Shown here: positions 63,764-64,000 of the stretch, piece after piece
Layout of the letters: every line of letters starts with the position of its first letter
Numbering within the stretch: the first letter of the stretch is position 1
From: Sycon ciliatum
Taxonomy: Eukaryota; Porifera; Calcarea; Leucosolenida; Sycettidae
Assembly (NCBI RefSeq): GCF_964019385.1
Contig: NC_088655.1
Span: 79,501 to 143,500, forward strand
DNA length: 64,000 nucleotides
Reading direction: 5' to 3'
Notes under the pieces: model-generated
Seen by the model: the letters and a program-made list of their open reading frames with translations, nothing else
What the model was told of the DNA's origin: nothing
Database searches by the model: none
Program-made: the position numbers and the translations under genes

Positions 63764-64000
63764 CCTGAATTATGTGCCCAGAAGGAGAACGTACTGGCTT
63801 TGCAGTGGTTTATCACCATCATGAATGGCAAGTGGTGAAGAATTCTTGAGGTGTAGTGCCTTTCTTTCCTTCGCTCTTTTTCTGTCACTAATGCTACTGT
63901 TGTTAATCTCACCTTGATATTCTTTTTTTCTCCAATTATTTCATCACACCTCATGGCATGTTGTGGTTTCTTAACCTTAACTTAATACCTGTATGCTCAT
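63764..64000 (+). pseudogene. Decayed Penelope-like element 3' end, plus copy
   Basis: Begins CCCAGAAGGAGAACGTACTGG, the last codons of the GIY-YIG region, then a 3' UTR that is the inverse of 62750-62917 (shared CACTACACCTCAAGAATTC). It continues past the window. Confidence 0.72.

Noticed and set aside
1-64000. CRISPR arrays, bacterial-type operons, tRNA and rRNA genes
   Set aside because: None seen; the direct repeats present are microsatellites, LTRs or duplication units, and the sequence has spliceosomal introns typical of an animal.

Overview
The window is a repeat-dense piece of an invertebrate animal genome. An early-branching animal such as a sponge or cnidarian is plausible, but that is inference: nothing here is a species marker. 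Only one host gene is supported. It is a plus-strand, single-pass membrane protein built of fibronectin type III (FN3) domains. Nine intact exons are visible (21531 to 57389), plus one broken exon near 17574. The order is FN3 (D1), FN3 (E1), FN3 (D2), FN3 (E2), FN3 (F), FN3 (G), one FN3 split over two exons (H and I), then a transmembrane exon. Six FN3 domains are each one exon bounded by phase-1 introns, so whole domains can be duplicated in frame. The 5' part and the cytoplasmic part lie outside the window.

Almost everything else is mobile DNA lying upstream of the gene or in its very large introns. 1-6130: two nearly identical Penelope-like elements head to head (a 2.8 kb-arm palindrome). 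6469-8120: an internally deleted DNA transposon whose gene carries a 38-nt intron. 8230-9200: BEL/Pao gag remnant. 10941-15510: nearly intact non-LTR retrotransposon with ORF1 and ORF2, sitting between trinucleotide repeats. 15555-17100: LINE tails and a TTAA-flanked MITE. 17955-21060: a second nearly intact non-LTR element. 21073-32280: a head-to-tail duplication of about 5.5 kb that copied two FN3 exons; later insertions are present in one unit and absent from the other. 32150-44320: mariner remnant, several MITEs, a LINE fragment split by a 2.2 kb long-TIR element, and a TRIM-like LTR element. 44846-54581: a decayed Ty3/Gypsy element (minus strand) with both LTRs, split by a LINE and by a 2.5 kb TTAA element. 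55160-61385: LINE fragments and a minisatellite around the transmembrane exon. 62685-64000: a decayed second head-to-head Penelope pair.

The most interesting signals are small RNAs. A 469-bp insertion (22142-22610) with a 12-bp target duplication and 115-bp terminal direct repeats contains a type I hammerhead ribozyme motif, the layout of a metazoan retrozyme. A second, better paired hammerhead lies at 26085-26128 with a mutated sister copy at 31576-31619. A separate structured sequence of about 70 nt occurs twice (21148-21226 and 41985-42051), each time between 12-14 bp target duplications. The paralogous duplication units preserve empty sites for several insertions. These assignments come from reading motifs by eye; no folding or database search was run.
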